DNA of 47,337 nucleotides from a virus: positions 1-47,337 of the IMG/VR virus record IMGVR_UViG_3300005607_000344; one strand, given 5' to 3'. Below are positions 1 through 8,299 of the stretch, in pieces. The notes under the pieces are model-generated. The model saw nothing but the letters and a program-made list of their open reading frames with translations. It did not search any database and was not told the DNA's origin. The first letter of the stretch is position 1. Each line of letters starts with the position of its first letter. The translations under genes and the position numbers were made by a program.

Positions 1-375
1 CGCCGTGCGCTTTTTCCGGCGCGCCGTCACGTCATCAAGAAAATCGGCGATCAAGTCGGCAACGGTCTCGCGGGCGCGATCGCGTTGCAGATTTTCGAGC
101 GGATCGGCGCCGGACTCGCGCGCTTCGAGCCGCAGCTTCGCGGCCCGCTCGCGCGCGGCCTCGAGCGGCAGGTCGCCGACAGCGGCGAATGTGAAACGAC
201 GCTTGCGCCCGCTGCGCCCGCGGGGATACGGGCGATATTCTACAACGTAGGACCGCCGCCCCGATGGCATCACGCGCACGCCAAAGCCGATGACCCGAGT
301 ATCGTAAACGATATAGGCGCGCGCGGCGGGCTTGAGCGCCGCCAGCGCGCGTTCGGTGATCCGCAATTTCGGCAT
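1..375 (-). CDS. Tyrosine-type integrase, N-terminal part (runs off the left edge)
   Basis: Reading leftward from an ATG at 375, the frame stays open to the edge of the window for 125 residues. It begins MPKLRITERALAALKP, followed by an IGFGVRVMPSG stretch, then RKRRFTFAAVGDLPLEAAR and a run ending DLIADFLDDV. This is the Arm DNA-binding (DUF4102-type) N-terminus of phage and island integrases, followed by the start of the SAM-like core-binding domain. The catalytic domain with the Arg-His-Arg-Tyr residues lies beyond the window, so activity cannot be judged. The gene starts about 165 bp from a tRNA-Arg 3'-end remnant at 542-588, as expected for an integrase beside its own attachment site. 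The element it serves extends leftward. Recognition as an integrase is firm; the exact subfamily is not. Confidence 0.88.
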   Translation of the reverse strand, partial: MPKLRITERALAALKPAARAYIVYDTRVIGFGVRVMPSGRRSYVVEYRPYPRGRSGRKRRFTFAAVGDLPLEAARERAAKLRLEARESGADPLENLQRDRARETVADLIADFLDDVTARRKKRTA

Positions 376-853
376 GGCTTCCTCCAGCGCAAGAAATTAA
401 CCCGCCGTGTCGCCACCGTGTCGCCACCGGCGATGTTCTCCCCTGTTTCCCCGAAATTCCCAGCGATGGAAAAAGCCGAGAAATTAAGGAAAACCGCATC
501 GCCAGAGAACGCCCGAAATCACTGGAAATGCATGGCAGCGGAACTACGAATCTGGGGGTCAGGAGTTCGAATCTCTTCGGGCGCGCCATTTTTCTTTTGA
601 AATCAATAACTCAGGCGGGCGCTTCAGCGCGCCATAATCATCGCGACGGAATGGTCGCGTATATGTCGCATTTTTGCGCGGTCGAGTTCGCATCACGATC
701 GCTGAAAGCAAGCCACATGGCACGGGATTCCTGGAATGTCCCGCGCCGGTGGAAGGCTCAAGGTCGCCGCTAACATCCCCTCGTGGCTCCTGTAAGCTTG
801 ATCAGCGAGTCGCTGCCTGATGGCCGGTGGCTCTCTAACCCTCAGCCGCTCTC
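376..853. other. Intergenic stretch without a protein gene
   Basis: No convincing coding sequence is seen in these 478 bases. They contain the integrase upstream region and the tRNA-Arg remnant at 542-588. The 265 bases between the remnant and the SIR2 gene show no obvious promoter, repeat or terminator. Frames crossing the tRNA remnant on the minus strand encode the ARPKRFELLTPRFVV-type peptide often mis-annotated over tRNA genes, and are rejected as genes. Confidence 0.6.
542..588 (+). other. tRNA-Arg(ACG) 3'-half remnant, probable att site
   Basis: The 47 bases carry an anticodon-loop-like CTACGAA, a T-arm with the TTCGAAT loop flanked by a pairable stem (AGGAG/CTCTT), then the acceptor 3' strand CGGGCGC, a discriminator G and CCA at 586-588. 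This fits the 3' half of a tRNA-Arg whose 5' acceptor strand is GCGCCCG. The bases upstream do not form a D-arm, and the anticodon stem is incomplete, so this is not a working tRNA. It looks like the distal direct repeat left when an element integrates at a tRNA 3' end. Given its + orientation and the adjacent integrase, it most likely marks the right end of an element lying to the left. The intact tRNA would be outside this window. Confidence 0.72.
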
Positions 854-2674
854 ATGTTGAGCCTGACCATCGCAAATATGCGCGCGAATCCTTCACAGCC
901 GGGAGAGCAAGGAACTGCGCTTCCATTCGCTGCCGACGAGAAGACTCTCGACTTGCCGACTTTTCTCCGCATGTTTCAAATGCGGAAAGCTCAGATCATG
1001 TGGTTTCTTGGCGCCGGGGCGTCGCGCGCCGCCGGCATCAAAACCGCATCGGACATGATCTGGGAGTTCAAGCGCAATCTCTATTGCTCCGAGAAGAAGC
1101 AGCCGCTCTCGGTCGTCTCTGACCTGGGTGATCCTGTCGTCCGACGAAAATTGCAGGCGCACTTTGACGCGAAGGGCACCTTCCCACCGGAGGCAGCGGC
1201 GGACGAGTACGCTTCTTATTTCGAGGCCACCTATCCATCGGCGAAGGACCGACGCGCCTATATCGACCGCGAGATAGAGGAGGGCAAGCCCTCGTTTGGC
1301 CATCTGGCGCTGGCGCTTCTTATGCAGAAGGGCTTTTGTCGGGCGGCCTGGACAACGAATTTCGATCGCGCCTTGGAGGACGCTGCCTTCACGGTCATGG
1401 GCGGGTCGGGGCGCCTTGTCACAGCCGATTTGGCGGAGCCCAAGAAAATTCGTCAGGCCTGGATCGAGGAGCGGTGGCCGACCTACGGCAAGCTCCACGG
1501 TGATTACCAGTCGGAGCGCCTGAAGAACGTTGCTTCAGAACTCCGCGAGCAAGACGCCGACATGCGCGCGTGTCTCGTCGATGGCTGCGGACGGCATGGC
1601 TTGGCCGTCATCGGCTACAGCGGTCGCGATGCGTCCGTGATTGAAACGCTCCATGCCGCCGTCAAGATGCCCAACAGCTTCCCGGGCGGGTTGTTCTGGT
1701 TCAAGCGCTATCAGGACGAACTCTATCCCGCCGTCCGCGCCTTGATGCAGGCCGCAATGGCAAAAGGTCTCGACGCACATGTGATCGAGGTCGAGACCTT
1801 CGACGAGCTCTTTGCCGACATTGTCCGGTTCCTGCCAGAAACCGAAAAGGAAATCGGTCGCATCGCGGGAGCCACGCGGCCCCGGCTCGCCAAGATCGTT
1901 CCGCGCGCCAGCGTCACCAATATCCCGGCCATTCGCACCAATGCGTTGCCGATCGTCTCCTATCCTGCCATTTGCCGGCTCGCCGTCTGCGATATCGGTG
2001 GATCGAGCGAAGTGCAGGACGCGATCAAGAAATCAGGCCTTGATATTATAGCCATGCGAGCAAAACTTGGTGTTCTTGCCTTCGGACGGGACGCTGACAT
2101 CCGCAAGGCGTTCGAGCCGTTCAAGATTACCTCGTTCGACACGCACGCGATTTCGCCGGATCAACTCACCGGCGCCACGGGCACCCGCGCATTGCTGCGG
2201 AACGCGCTTTTCCGCGCCCTGGGTCGCCGATCCGGATTGCTTCCGACGCAGCGCGGCAGGCGTCAACTGCTCTATCCCAACTCCGCCTTTGTGAAGCCTT
2301 CGGATTTCAACTCGTCCGACGCGAAGCCTGTGGACCGGCTCAGCGGAACGATTGGTTCCGTGGACTGGTCGGAGGTCTGTGAGATTCGGCTTGACTGCAA
2401 GCTCAACGCGCTGTGGCTTCTGCTGGAGCCGCGCGTCATTCTGAACATCACGGACGAGACGCCTTTTGCGGATGTCGAGCGTGCGCGTGAGTTTGCGCGC
2501 GAGCGTCGGGCTCGCCGCCGCAACCGCGAAAGTAATGCCATGCTTGAAGGCTGGACTCGCTTGATCGTGGGCGACGAGCAATCAGTCAGACTTCGCGCAT
2601 TCGAAATCGCCGATGGCCATGATGCGGAGTTCGAAATCTACCGCGTTGCTGGATTCAGCGGGGCAAGCCGATGA
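854..2674 (+). CDS. SIR2-APAZ effector of a short prokaryotic Argonaute system (SPARSA)
   Basis: The 606-residue protein has an N-terminal SIR2 domain: the nucleotide-binding GAGASRAAGI at 53-62, TTNFDRALE with the catalytic-type Asn169, YGKLHGD with His215, and GYSGRD at 254-259. The C-terminal third, from about 360, looks like an APAZ domain, which in this family docks to the partner Argonaute. The stop overlaps the start of the Argonaute gene by four bases (ATGA), so the two are translationally coupled. In characterised SIR2-APAZ/short-pAgo pairs, guide-directed recognition of invading DNA switches on NAD+ hydrolysis and kills or arrests the cell. That activity is inferred from the family and from the intact Asn/His pair. 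The start is uncertain: ATG at 854 has no clear ribosome site, and an ATG at 878 is also possible. NADase rather than deacetylase function is inferred from context. Confidence 0.9.
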   Translation: MLSLTIANMRANPSQPGEQGTALPFAADEKTLDLPTFLRMFQMRKAQIMWFLGAGASRAAGIKTASDMIWEFKRNLYCSEKKQPLSVVSDLGDPVVRRKLQAHFDAKGTFPPEAAADEYASYFEATYPSAKDRRAYIDREIEEGKPSFGHLALALLMQKGFCRAAWTTNFDRALEDAAFTVMGGSGRLVTADLAEPKKIRQAWIEERWPTYGKLHGDYQSERLKNVASELREQDADMRACLVDGCGRHGLAVIGYSGRDASVIETLHAAVKMPNSFPGGLFWFKRYQDELYPAVRALMQAAMAKGLDAHVIEVETFDELFADIVRFLPETEKEIGRIAGATRPRLAKIVPRASVTNIPAIRTNALPIVSYPAICRLAVCDIGGSSEVQDAIKKSGLDIIAMRAKLGVLAFGRDADIRKAFEPFKITSFDTHAISPDQLTGATGTRALLRNALFRALGRRSGLLPTQRGRRQLLYPNSAFVKPSDFNSSDAKPVDRLSGTIGSVDWSEVCEIRLDCKLNALWLLLEPRVILNITDETPFADVERAREFARERRARRRNRESNAMLEGWTRLIVGDEQSVRLRAFEIADGHDAEFEIYRVAGFSGASR

Positions 2675-4116
2675 TGCCGACCGCCGCTAAGCCCTATGCC
2701 TTGCCCGGCCATCTGGTGCTTCCCGAACCCAAGCTTCGGTTCGGCGGCGATCCGCGCGACGCCATTGACGTGCATCCGCTTCGTGGCCTGATAAATCACG
2801 GCCCGTTTAGTCGCGACAAGCTGTCAGCCGTCTCCGATCCGATCCGTCTCGCCGTGATTGCCCCACAAGGTGGTGTCAAGCGCATTGCCGATCTTGTTCA
2901 CGAACTGCATCAATCACACAAGCCGCGCGAGCGCCGGAACTATCTTCCGGACTTTCCAGGCTTTTCAAGAATTTTCGGCGTGAGACTGATCTTGCCCAAT
3001 GGACCGACCTCCATCGAGCTGCCTGCTGCCTTGACAACGGAAGTTCAGCATTCGCCAAAACCGCACGCCGTGCTGGCAGAAGCGCTGACCCGCTCGCTCT
3101 ACGCACTTCGCAACCTCCGGCACGACTTCGATATTGTGATCATTTATCTGACCAAGCAGTGGGAGGCGGGCTTCCAGGAGCTCGCAACCGAAGACTTCGA
3201 CTTGCATGACTACCTTAAGGCAATCGCGGCATCCGAAGGCATCTGTGTGCAAATCGTCACGGATACGGACACAGGCGCGCTTGGCTACTTCTGCCGTTGC
3301 AGCGTGACGTGGCGCCTTGGCGTCGCCCTTTACACCAAGGCCGGCGGCGTTCCATGGGTATTGGCCGACTCCGAGCCAGGCACTGCATTTATCGGAATCG
3401 ACTATGCCTTGCGGCCCGGCACGGGCACTGAAAATCGGTACGCGATCTGTTGCAGCCAAGTCTTCGACGCCGAAGGGTCAGGTCTCGAATTCATTGCCTA
3501 CGAGGCCGAAGGCATCAAGCTTTTTGGTCGGAATCCCTTTCTGCGCCGCGATCAAATGATGAAAGTGATCGCGCGCAGCCTAGCGATTTATCAGCGGAAG
3601 CATGCGGGTGAGTTTCCACGGCGCGTGGTCGTACAAAAGAATACCGAGTTCAAGCCGTACGAAGTCGATGGCTGTTTTGACGCACTGCTGCACACGCCCA
3701 ACGTCGAGCTTGTCCATGTCCAGCAGTCATGCGGGTGGCGTGGAATCCAAATCTCGGCACCACGCAAGTCACATGCGTATCCCTGCCGCCGGGGCTCTAC
3801 TTTCCAGCTTGGCGACTACGAAATGCTTTTGTGGACACAGGGTAATTTGCCAGACGTGACCCGGGACGGTCGTGCTGATTTTTTCAAGGAAGGTAAGGGC
3901 ATTCCTGATCCACTCCTCCTTGTCCGTTATGCTGGCACGGGCTCGATGGATGACCTTTGCCGCGAAGTCTTGGCGCTCTCGAAAATGGATTGGAACAATG
4001 ATGGTCCTTACGATCGCCTGCCGGTCACCTTGAGTTTCGCCAAAATGCTGGCAAACGTTGTAAAGCGCATGCCCAGGCTTGAGCCCCGGTCATATGCATT
4101 CCGGTTGTTCATGTGA
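2671..4116 (+). CDS. Short prokaryotic Argonaute (MID-PIWI), SPARSA guide-binding subunit
   Basis: The protein has 481 residues, the size of a short pAgo with only MID and PIWI domains. The MID region contains DLHDYLKAIAASEGICVQIV at about 177-196. Its His, Lys and Gln lie where short pAgos hold the 5' phosphate of the guide. PIWI-type features are FIGIDYALRPG near 240-250, VVVQKNTEFKPYEVDG at 319-334, and the family signature SKMDWNN followed by LPVTLSFAKML at 437-460. A complete catalytic DEDX tetrad is not apparent, as in other short pAgos, so it should bind guide and target without cutting. It would load a small guide, sense complementary invader DNA and activate the SIR2-APAZ partner encoded just upstream. 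The gene ends 33 bases before the end of the convergent DUF6615-like pseudogene. Family assignment is strong. Confidence 0.9.
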   Translation: MMPTAAKPYALPGHLVLPEPKLRFGGDPRDAIDVHPLRGLINHGPFSRDKLSAVSDPIRLAVIAPQGGVKRIADLVHELHQSHKPRERRNYLPDFPGFSRIFGVRLILPNGPTSIELPAALTTEVQHSPKPHAVLAEALTRSLYALRNLRHDFDIVIIYLTKQWEAGFQELATEDFDLHDYLKAIAASEGICVQIVTDTDTGALGYFCRCSVTWRLGVALYTKAGGVPWVLADSEPGTAFIGIDYALRPGTGTENRYAICCSQVFDAEGSGLEFIAYEAEGIKLFGRNPFLRRDQMMKVIARSLAIYQRKHAGEFPRRVVVQKNTEFKPYEVDGCFDALLHTPNVELVHVQQSCGWRGIQISAPRKSHAYPCRRGSTFQLGDYEMLLWTQGNLPDVTRDGRADFFKEGKGIPDPLLLVRYAGTGSMDDLCREVLALSKMDWNNDGPYDRLPVTLSFAKMLANVVKRMPRLEPRSYAFRLFM

Positions 4117-4149
4117 GAGTTATTCGACCCGGGGGCAGCGCGGAAGGCC

Positions 4150-4945
4150 TCAATCACGCAAATCCCGGAACACGACCAAGCCCGCAATATTGTCGTCGGG
4201 TGTGCCGTCTGTATCCCAATAGGCATCGTCCAAGTAGCGGCGAGCGTCCGCAGTACGTCGCTGATCGCCAAGCTCGATCAGCCCTCCTGACGTGAAATGG
4301 TAATTCACGCGGGCCGATTGCGTGGTCTCGTTGGCCCCTTGTGGTCACAAACCGAGTTGCTGCTCCGATGAGATCGAGCTTGGCAGATTCGCAGACAAGC
4401 ATATGCCATGGGTACATTATCGACCTTAGCTGCGACAGCTTCGTCGAGTTTACTTTCTTGACTTGATCGGGAAATGCCAGCGAGCAGCCCCAGAAGCTCG
4501 GTGCTCGATAGCTGTGCTTGCAAAGGTTGGGACCATTGAATTGGCCGTGGGAGTGAAGAAAATTGAAAAAACAGTACAGTGGTTCAAATCCAGCGCCGGC
4601 CGATGCAGAGACGAGCTTGTCAAGCTGCAGATACGGATTCGGACCTGGCTTGGTGAGACTACTGTAGCGGCCGTTGGCAAAGAGCCGCTTGGCCTGCACC
4701 CGAAAGCCCAGCCCTTTCTTTCCGCGAACAAGCCACCATTCCCAATCTGCCCCGTGCTTGGCTTCTGCCGCTTTCGTGGCCAGATCGACCACGATATCCG
4801 TGCCTTGATGCGCAACGGCGATGTTGTACAGAGCACATTCGGTGAGGGTCTCTTCGCTGAGTGAGAGTCCAACGCTGGCCGCCTTGCGCATGTGATTCCA
4901 CACCAGCCCCGCTTCCCTCCGAAATGTCTGACAAAGGGTGGGCAT
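4150..4945 (-). pseudogene. DUF6615-like nuclease-fold protein, broken by a one-base frameshift
   Basis: Reading from ATG 4945, the first roughly 200 residues form a coherent protein: LCQTFRREAGLVW, then LTECALYNIAVAHQGTDIV, then GADWEWWLVRGKKGLGFRVQAKRL. The acidic residues followed by QAK resemble a PD-(D/E)XK core and the DUF6615 family. Near 4335-4338 (CCCC on the + strand, GGGG in the transcript) the frame becomes arginine-rich nonsense. Removing one G restores a sensible end, with ARVNYHFTSGGLIELGDQRR followed by a tail ending VFRDLRD, and a stop at 4150-4152, giving 264 residues. So this is either a recent pseudogene or a sequencing error in a G run. It begins 25 bases after the methyltransferase stop on the same strand, so it is probably the second gene of that operon. 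The DUF6615 name comes from memory of the motif pattern; nuclease activity is inference. Confidence 0.66.
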
Positions 4946-4970
4946 GGAAAGAAAACCGGCTCGCGTTGGG

Positions 4971-6515
4971 TCACTCAGCGGCGGCCAAGGCCGGAAAGAT
5001 CGCCGAGCGAAGGTTGTTCACGATCTCAACGGCGATCTGGCGCGCGAGTATCGGTGGAACGGCATTGCCGATCTGACGAAAAGCAGGGTTCATGGTACCG
5101 GCGAAAACAAATCCGTCTGGGAAGGATTGAAGCCGCGCCGCCTCGCGAACTGTAATTACTCGCGCCTGATCGCTGTCGTAATGGATGTGCGAATATGTGT
5201 CCTTTCCGATATGCGCCGTGAGCGTTCGGACAGGACGGTTGGCCCTGAGCTTCCACCATCGATTTGGAAATTTCGTTGGGTCGTACGGCGGCACCATCGC
5301 CTTGCGCAGCGCCTTCCATTCGGCAGTTCGAGGCCCCAGCCCGCGACGTTTTGCCTTTGAGTGAAACAGACGCAGGGCAATGCGGTGTGCCCGCGGATAC
5401 TCGTCTCCCGGTTCCATCGCCTCGAAGATGCGACTGTCGCGCGGTAGATATCGCAGCACGTGATCGTAGATTTCGTCACCTGCCTCAAATCCAGGCCACG
5501 ATCGCATCGCTTGCGCGTAGGAGGACAGATTCTTCCATGCCGTCCTGCGGTACCGAACCCCCTCAGTAAAGCGTCGCGCTCCTCGTCTCAGCTTGCCTTC
5601 CAGATGAAGAGTGACCGGAGGAAGATCACCAATAGCATCGTGAGCACTCACGGCGTGCGGAAGGTTGTGGTGGCCCGTGTCGGCCTTCACAAAGCCCTGC
5701 GTCTCCAAGAGGTCGATCAGTTTCAGGGCGACCGCACGGGTGCCGGCGTATCCGCGCGGAAGATCGCACTGGTGTGTCGCTGCCGGAAACGTGATGGTTG
5801 CACGGATCTCCTTCCGAAACGCAATCAGGTACACACGATCACGCATCTGCGGTACGCCGTGATGGGCAGCGTTGATGAGTGAGTAGGCGGCGTCGTAGCC
5901 CATGTCGTCGAGGACCTCGACCATTTCCTGCACGACATTGTGGCCACCATAATTAAGGATATCAGGCACATTCTCCAACAGCAGCGCGAGCGGCTTCAGG
6001 TGATCCACGTAATGGAGATAGCGAAGATAAAGATTTCCCCGCGGGTCGACTTTGAAGGCGCGCGGATGGTCGGCGATTTCGCGCAGCTTTGCGCGTCCGA
6101 CACGTGCATAGGCTTGGCAGGGCGGCCCGCCTACTATGATGTCGAAGGCCTCACGGGCACTGCCTAGCCCAAACTCCTCGCAGAGCTCCTCCGGTTCCAT
6201 CGTCGCGACATTGCGCGGCCGGGCATGCAGCTCGACCAGATCCTTTGAGCAGCCCTTGAAGAGATTGACTGCATGCGATCGGGCGGCTAGTTCGTCGGTT
6301 TCCATTGCGGCGACAATTTCGCAACCGGCTCCCTGAAATCCGAGACTCAGACCTCCGCAGCCTGCGAATAGATCAAGGACTCGCAAGCGCGCCTGGGGCT
6401 CACCAAGCCGAGCTAGTTTGCCAGCAATAGTGCGAGGCGATTTCATTGATTGGAATTCCGTCGTAGGCAGCGGCGCGCCGGCGCGCCGCGGCAGGTTACC
6501 AGGTTTGGCGGACAT
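4971..6515 (-). CDS. DNA (cytosine-5-)-methyltransferase
   Basis: The motifs of C5 methyltransferases appear in order: VLDLFAGCGGLSLGF (motif I, 47-60), GGPPCQAYARVG with the nucleophile Cys133 (motif IV), LLLENVPDIL (motif VI), HHGVPQMRDRVYLIAF (motif VIII), a target-recognition region at about 290-430, and the ending RLQSFPDGFVFAGTMNPAFRQIGNAVPP (motifs IX-X). At up to 514 residues it is a full-length enzyme. A start at ATG 6446 (Met24) would put motif I about 22 residues from the N-terminus and is equally likely. The gene is divergent from the restriction nuclease at 6562, and the DUF6615-like gene follows it. It probably protects host DNA in the cluster ending at 15627; the Vsr gene nearby repairs the T:G mismatches that 5-methylcytosine deamination creates. 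The recognition sequence cannot be read from the protein. Confidence 0.93.
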   Translation of the reverse strand: MSAKPGNLPRRAGAPLPTTEFQSMKSPRTIAGKLARLGEPQARLRVLDLFAGCGGLSLGFQGAGCEIVAAMETDELAARSHAVNLFKGCSKDLVELHARPRNVATMEPEELCEEFGLGSAREAFDIIVGGPPCQAYARVGRAKLREIADHPRAFKVDPRGNLYLRYLHYVDHLKPLALLLENVPDILNYGGHNVVQEMVEVLDDMGYDAAYSLINAAHHGVPQMRDRVYLIAFRKEIRATITFPAATHQCDLPRGYAGTRAVALKLIDLLETQGFVKADTGHHNLPHAVSAHDAIGDLPPVTLHLEGKLRRGARRFTEGVRYRRTAWKNLSSYAQAMRSWPGFEAGDEIYDHVLRYLPRDSRIFEAMEPGDEYPRAHRIALRLFHSKAKRRGLGPRTAEWKALRKAMVPPYDPTKFPNRWWKLRANRPVRTLTAHIGKDTYSHIHYDSDQARVITVREAARLQSFPDGFVFAGTMNPAFRQIGNAVPPILARQIAVEIVNNLRSAIFPALAAAE

Positions 6516-6561
6516 TGCCAGGCCAGTGTTTCGTGGGTGATGATGGGCTGGGGAGAGCGCG

Positions 6562-7755
6562 ATGCGTGTGGAGGGAAGAGTCGTTCCATTTGATGCGCTT
6601 GGAACGGCTGATCTTCATGTTGACGCTGTGTACCAGAGCCGCGGGACAAGGACCGGCGATGATCCGCTCCCTCGGCTTCTGAAGGTTGGCAACATGGGCG
6701 GATTTCGGTTTCGTGGAAGGCTGGATGCCCTCGAAATCGTCGCCCTTACATCGAGCCTCAGCGACCCAGACTGGCCCGATGAGGTGGATCGAGAAACCGG
6801 AGTCTTTACTTACTACGGCGACAATAAGCATCCGGGACGAGGTCTCCACGCTACTCCCAGAAATGGCAATGAGCTCCTGCGACGCATCTTTGCCGCCGCA
6901 TACTCGGGAGCCCAGAGCCGGAAGAATGTCCCGCCAGTTTTCGTGTTCGCGAACACGGGTGAGCGGCGAGACGTGATGTTCCTTGGTGTCGCGGTGCCAG
7001 GAACATCGGAACAGCAGGTTGCCGAGGATCTCGTTGCTATTTGGCGGACCGCAAACGGTCTACGATTCCAGAACTACCGCGCCCGGTTCACAATTCTCGA
7101 TATTCCGCTAGTGCAACGTGTCTGGATCGAAGAGGTGATTGCGGGCTCCCCGCATGCGGCACACGCGCCGGCTGCCTGGCGCGAATGGATCGACAAGGGG
7201 CGATATCGGCCGCTGAAATCCACTAGGTCGCTCGAATATCGAACCAAAATCGAGCAGCTTCCTTCGAGTCCGAACGACGTGGCCATTGCTCGCGCTGTGC
7301 ATCAGTATTTCACAGAACGGCCGCACGATTTTGAAAAATGCGCCGCGGTGATCGCGCGTCTGATGTTGCCCGACATCACTGAGCTCGATCTGACCCGTCC
7401 GTCACGCGATGGCGGAAGAGATGCGATAGGTAAGCTCAGACTCGGGCATGGGGTTGGTTCGATTCTTGTCGACTTCGCATTGGAGGCAAAGTGCTACGCA
7501 CTCGAAAATTCGGTCGGGGTCCGGGAAATGTCACGTCTGATATCGAGACTCCGTCATCGGCAGTTCGGCATATTGGTGACAACGAGCTACGTCGATTTGC
7601 AGGCCTATCGAGAGATCAAAGAAGATCAGCACCCCATCATTGTGATCGCTGCGGCTGACATTGTTGGGCTTCTCAGAGTGAACGGACACGCCGACGTTGA
7701 AGCCGTAAAGTCTTGGCTTGATCGCGAGTTTCCCTCCGCGTCTTCCGACGCGTGA
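6562..7755 (+). CDS. SRA-like plus Mrr-type restriction endonuclease
   Basis: The 397-residue protein has two parts. The N-terminal half contains KVGNMGGFRFRG, then SDPDWPDEVDRETG, then FTYYGDNKHPGRGLHATPR at about 82-100. This pattern belongs to the ScoMcrA/AspBHI-like SRA domains that read DNA bases. The C-terminal part is a PD-(D/E)XK nuclease of Mrr type: DLTRPSRDGGRDAIG near 276-290, then LEAKCYALENSVGVREM, with Asp283/Asp287 and Glu308-x-Lys310 as likely metal-binding and catalytic residues. A strong ribosome site (GGGGAGAG) lies just before ATG 6562. It is divergent from the methyltransferase, and its 3' end overlaps the antisense vsr gene by 83 bases. It is likely the DNA-cutting arm of this restriction cluster. 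Relatives such as AspBHI cut modified DNA, which sits oddly with a neighbouring methyltransferase. Its real target state is unknown. Confidence 0.85.
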   Translation: MRVEGRVVPFDALGTADLHVDAVYQSRGTRTGDDPLPRLLKVGNMGGFRFRGRLDALEIVALTSSLSDPDWPDEVDRETGVFTYYGDNKHPGRGLHATPRNGNELLRRIFAAAYSGAQSRKNVPPVFVFANTGERRDVMFLGVAVPGTSEQQVAEDLVAIWRTANGLRFQNYRARFTILDIPLVQRVWIEEVIAGSPHAAHAPAAWREWIDKGRYRPLKSTRSLEYRTKIEQLPSSPNDVAIARAVHQYFTERPHDFEKCAAVIARLMLPDITELDLTRPSRDGGRDAIGKLRLGHGVGSILVDFALEAKCYALENSVGVREMSRLISRLRHRQFGILVTTSYVDLQAYREIKEDQHPIIVIAAADIVGLLRVNGHADVEAVKSWLDREFPSASSDA

Positions 7756-8299
7756 CCGATGAGGCACCTTTGTGAGCGCAACCGGGAGGCCCCAGGCGCT
7801 TGGCCAAACGATCCGCCAAGGCGGCCGGGTCATCCAATTGGCACTCCCAGACAATGATCACCCGCCAACCTGCGGCTTCCAGTTCGCCCCTGGTCCGCCG
7901 GTCGCGCCTCACATTGTCATCGAATTTGCGCTGCCAGAACTCGCGACGTGTCTTCGGCGTGTAGGCCAGTCCGCAGTCGTGTCGGTGCCAGAAGCAGCCA
8001 TGGACAAAGACGGCAACGCGTCTCGATCGAAGGACGATATCTGGCCGACCGGGCAGGTCACGAGCATGCAATCTGAAGCGGTAACCCATCGCATGCAGGA
8101 GTTTCCGCACCACTCTTTCCGGGCCTGTGTCCCGGCCGCGGATGCGGCTCATGAGGGCGCTACGCTTGGCCGGGCTCATGATGTCCCACTGGGGGCTGTT
8201 GGTCTCGCCAGGGAGCGCAACCGCTGGTAAGTTCCCCGCTGCGCCCTCCCTCTGGACTTTTTTGGTTTTCCGCTGTGCCAACGCGCGCCGTACCTCCAT
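7673..8299 (-). CDS. vsr: Very short patch repair endonuclease Vsr
   Basis: The core MSPAKRSALMSRIRGRDTGP, YRFRLHARDLPGRPDIVL, VFVHGCFWHRHDC and REFWQRKFDDNVRRD is the classical Vsr pattern. It includes the catalytic Asp in PDIVL and the histidines of HGCFWHRH. Vsr nicks next to T in T:G mismatches that arise by deamination of 5-methylcytosine, and here belongs with the methyltransferase at 4971-6515. The annotated start at 8299 adds 40 residues that overlap the divergent ATPase gene by 25 bases; ATG 8179 at MSPAKRS is the more typical Vsr start. The C-terminus carries an Arg/Lys-rich extension of about 35 residues running antisense over the end of the restriction endonuclease gene, which is unusual. 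The enzyme identity is secure. Confidence 0.92.
   Translation of the reverse strand: MEVRRALAQRKTKKVQREGAAGNLPAVALPGETNSPQWDIMSPAKRSALMSRIRGRDTGPERVVRKLLHAMGYRFRLHARDLPGRPDIVLRSRRVAVFVHGCFWHRHDCGLAYTPKTRREFWQRKFDDNVRRDRRTRGELEAAGWRVIIVWECQLDDPAALADRLAKRLGPPGCAHKGASSVTRRKTRRETRDQAKTLRLQRRRVRSL

Noticed and set aside
542-588. A functional tRNA-Arg gene
   Set aside because: No D-arm or proper 5' half is present upstream; only the 3' half is preserved.
35-589. 184-residue minus-strand frame crossing the tRNA remnant
   Set aside because: Its start (ARPKRFELLTPRFVV) is the antisense of tRNA sequence, a known annotation artefact; the real integrase reads in another frame from 375.
2671-4116. Catalytically active (slicing) Argonaute
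   Set aside because: A full DEDX tetrad is not apparent, and the size and partner fit inactive short pAgos.
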